From Actinomycetales bacterium (GTDB lineage: Bacteria > Actinomycetota > Actinomycetes > S36-B12), in NCBI GenBank assembly GCA_017849335.1, contig JAFIHP010000067.1:1-8138 (forward strand): a stretch of 8,138 bases of DNA, given 5' to 3'. The translations under genes and the position numbers were made by a program. Within the stretch, counting starts at the first letter, position 1, and each line of letters begins with the position of its first letter. The notes under the pieces are model-generated. The model was not told the origin of the DNA and made no database searches. It saw only the letters and a list, made by a program, of their open reading frames with translations. Below are positions 6,366 to 8,138 of the stretch, one piece after another.

Positions 6366-7544
6366 TCAGCTCCTCTTGAACAGAGACTTCTTCGCCGGCT
6401 TGGCCGGAGCGGACACCTTGCTGGAACCCGTGGACTTGCGCTGCTTCGCCGCGAGCTCGAAGAACGCCTTCGCGACCGCGTGCCGGGGGTTCGCCTCGAC
6501 GACGGTGACGCCCTCGTTGAGCCGAGCGGGGACCTCGACGCTGGAGGGCACCTCGACGGAGATCGGCACGCCGACCGTGCGCTCGACGTCAGCGGCCGTC
6601 AGGCCCACGCGCGACCCACCGCGGTTGAGCACGACGTTCCACTTGGTGCGCGGGAAGCCCAGGTTGTCGAGGGTGTCCAGCGTGACCTTGAGGTTCTTCA
6701 GCGCCGGCATGTCGAGCGTCGTGAGCAGGATGTAGGAGTCGGCCATGTCGAACGTCTTGAGGATGACGTCGGTGAACGCCGGCGGCGCGTCGACGACGAC
6801 GTAGTCGTACATGCTCGACAGGACGCGCAGGATCTCGCCGGCAAGCGCCGCGGAGACGAACTCCGCATCCGCGGGCTTGGTCGGCGCGAGCAGGCAGTCG
6901 AGGTGGGCCTTGTACGGGACCACCAGGGACGCCAGCGCCCGCTCGTCCAGGCCGCCCTGCATGCCGAGCGCATCGCTGATCGTCTTGCTCGGGTCCAGCT
7001 GGAGGGCGATCGCGATGTCGCCGGTCTCCAGGTCGAAGTCGACCAGGCAGACCGAGGCTCCGTCGCCCTCGATGCTGAGGGCCGCCGCCAGGTTGGTCGA
7101 GACCGTGGTCTTGCCGCACCCGCCCTTCGACGAGAAGACCACGATGATCTTGCCGCGCTGATCGCCGGAGTCGCCCGCCTCGACGTTCCGCAGCTGCTCG
7201 GACACGGCCATCGACCGCTTGCAGGCGCCGACGAGCGACTCGACGTCGTCGGCGAGCACGACCTCACGGATGCCGGCGCGGATCGCCTCCGACATCGTCG
7301 ACACCTCCATGCGACGACGCAGGAGAACGACGCCGAGGAACGGCCGCCTCAGCCGGTAGGTCTCGGAGACCTCGGTCGCCACGGCCATCGACACGTCGGG
7401 GCCGACGACGACGAGGTCCTCGTCCGGATGCGCGTCGAGGTAGGTGTCGAGCTTCTGCGCGGTCTCGACGACGACGACGTCGTCCGCCAGCGTGAAGCGG
7501 AACCGGTCAGCGTCGCGTTCTGTGTCGCCTAGTACGACAGGCAC
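6366..7544 (-). CDS. cpaE: Tad positioning ATPase CpaE/TadZ (pseudo-receiver plus ParA/MinD-like ATPase)
   Basis: A 392-residue cytoplasmic protein expected to localise the Tad machine. The N-terminal region (about 1-118) has the alternating beta/alpha pattern of an atypical response-regulator receiver. Where the third strand should end in a phospho-accepting Asp it reads DLVVVGPD, so phosphorylation there looks unlikely. The ATPase domain follows with a deviant Walker A, SKGGCGKTT (139-147, signature Lys K140 and K145), the LVDFDLETGD motif (168-176, D169 and D171) and Walker B YVVVDAPPAF (248-257, D252). The C-terminal 25 residues are Lys-rich (AKPAKKSLFKRS) and probably disordered. The start is GTG at 7544: AGGGG lies seven bases upstream, joined to the cpaB stop, and no better start is seen nearby. 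The gap to cpaB is 12 bp. It could also be described simply as a MinD-type ATPase, but the context makes CpaE/TadZ the best call. Confidence 0.92.
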   Translation of the reverse strand: MPVVLGDTERDADRFRFTLADDVVVVETAQKLDTYLDAHPDEDLVVVGPDVSMAVATEVSETYRLRRPFLGVVLLRRRMEVSTMSEAIRAGIREVVLADDVESLVGACKRSMAVSEQLRNVEAGDSGDQRGKIIVVFSSKGGCGKTTVSTNLAAALSIEGDGASVCLVDFDLETGDIAIALQLDPSKTISDALGMQGGLDERALASLVVPYKAHLDCLLAPTKPADAEFVSAALAGEILRVLSSMYDYVVVDAPPAFTDVILKTFDMADSYILLTTLDMPALKNLKVTLDTLDNLGFPRTKWNVVLNRGGSRVGLTAADVERTVGVPISVEVPSSVEVPARLNEGVTVVEANPRHAVAKAFFELAAKQRKSTGSSKVSAPAKPAKKSLFKRS

Positions 7545-7551
7545 GTCTCGT

Positions 7552-7556
7552 CCCCT
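7552..7556 (-). promoter_or_regulatory. Ribosome binding site supporting the GTG start of cpaE
   Basis: AGGGG on the minus strand, seven bases before GTG 7544-7542 and immediately after the cpaB TAG (TAGAGGGG). Termination of cpaB would place ribosomes directly on this site. Confidence 0.55.
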
Positions 7557-8138
7557 CTAGTCGAACAGGTTGCCATCGGTGGTGCCCCCGGACTTCTGGA
7601 TCTGGGCGCCCTCGCCGAGCAGGCCGAGGTACAGGGAACCAGACTGGCTGGCGTAGATGAGCTTCTCCGCATCGGCCTGGTCGACCGCCACGGTGAGCAG
7701 CGCGGACGGCGCCTGAGTCGACGCGGACCCGTCGGGGTTCGTCGCGGAACTCGTCGAGTCGCCGACGGCGATGACGCTCACCTTGGGCAGTAGGACACGG
7801 GTGACGGAGCCGCCGGCAGTGCCGCCGTTGTCTCCGGCCGCCCCGGCGTACGTGTCGAAGACGACGACCTCCGAACCGGGTCGGATGAAGTTGCCCACGC
7901 GCTGCGGGTCGCCGAAGGTCAAGGAGATCGCGATCATCCCGTCGGGCACGGGCACGGACTGGACGGTCGGCATCTCCGCGACGAAGTTGCTGGTCAGCAG
8001 GATCTGGCCCGGGTTGATCGTGTTGAGGGCGAGAAGCGCCGTGTTCTCGGGGGTGACTGCGGAGATCGCGCCGGTCGGCGCCATGGTCGACGGGACCTGG
8101 GTGGACTCGACGAGGCCGCCGGAGACGGCGTCACCCAG
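7557..8138 (-). CDS. cpaB: Tad pilus assembly protein CpaB/RcpC, SAF domain (5' end beyond window)
   Basis: 193 residues of the C-terminal part are visible and the frame stays open to the right edge, so the N-terminus (normally one membrane anchor) is missing; an internal ATG at 8084 is not the start. The visible part begins LGDAVSGGLVESTQ. It contains the end of an SAF fold (TALLALNTINPGQILLTSNF, about 30-50) and the RcpC/CpaB core: AISLTFGDPQRVGNFIRPGSEVVVFDTYAG. A Gly-rich loop (AGAAGDNGGTAGGS) and a second beta region with LLTVAVDQADAEKLIYASQSG follow; the last is a common CpaB ending. In Gram-negative Tad systems this protein works with the outer-membrane secretin. In an actinomycete it more likely spans or contacts the cell wall, which is inference. 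It is the first gene of the operon seen here; the promoter must lie outside the window. Confidence 0.88.
   Translation of the reverse strand: MGDAVSGGLVESTQVPSTMAPTGAISAVTPENTALLALNTINPGQILLTSNFVAEMPTVQSVPVPDGMIAISLTFGDPQRVGNFIRPGSEVVVFDTYAGAAGDNGGTAGGSVTRVLLPKVSVIAVGDSTSSATNPDGSASTQAPSALLTVAVDQADAEKLIYASQSGSLYLGLLGEGAQIQKSGGTTDGNLFD

Noticed and set aside
5030..6379. Long open frame (449 codons) on the + strand opposite cpaF
   Set aside because: It is Arg/Asp/His/Gly/Val-rich without any recognisable domain and mirrors the cpaF codons. Antisense frames stay open in GC-rich DNA; cpaF itself has every expected motif.
6255..7532. Long open frame (425 codons) on the + strand opposite cpaE
   Set aside because: Same low-complexity antisense composition; cpaE on the minus strand carries clear ATPase motifs.

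Overview
The window is very GC-rich. Its coding frames end almost every codon in G or C, and it shows GTG starts, tight stop/start overlaps and a possible leaderless start. This fits a high-GC actinomycete (Actinomycetota). The gene content and the von Willebrand A/TadB fusion would suit the Nocardioidaceae (Nocardioides/Aeromicrobium type), but that placement is a guess.

Left edge (1-609, + strand): the 3' end of a small, Lys/Ala/Gln-rich protein gene that I do not recognise. It carries an imperfect direct repeat (1-198 and 332-529) with a 331-bp period and 197 of 198 bases identical. Because 331 is not a multiple of three, the two copies are read in different frames and the gene is broken as written. 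Either a real tandem duplication has disrupted the gene, or the assembly is wrong here.

Centre left (606-2122, + strand): a TesB-type acyl-CoA thioesterase, possibly transcribed without a leader. It overlaps by four bases a prepilin peptidase of the A24 aspartic family (TadV/CpaA type).

Right (8138 down to 2143, - strand): a compact Tad (tight adherence, Flp-type pilus) assembly operon running toward the prepilin peptidase. The order is cpaB (5' end outside the window), cpaE/tadZ, cpaF/tadA, a fused vWA-tadB, and tadC. Gaps are 12 bp, 1 bp, and two one-base TGATG overlaps, so the genes are almost certainly co-transcribed and translationally coupled. Expected roles: CpaF powers assembly from the cytoplasm, TadB and TadC form the membrane platform, CpaE positions the machine, CpaB is the exported SAF-domain component, and the convergent prepilin peptidase matures the pilins. 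No pilin (flp) or minor pilin (tadE/tadF) gene and no secretin lie in the window.

The most notable features are the exported, metal-site-bearing vWA domain fused in front of TadB, and the frame-breaking repeat at the left edge. I see no rRNA, tRNA, CRISPR array, insertion sequence or phage element.
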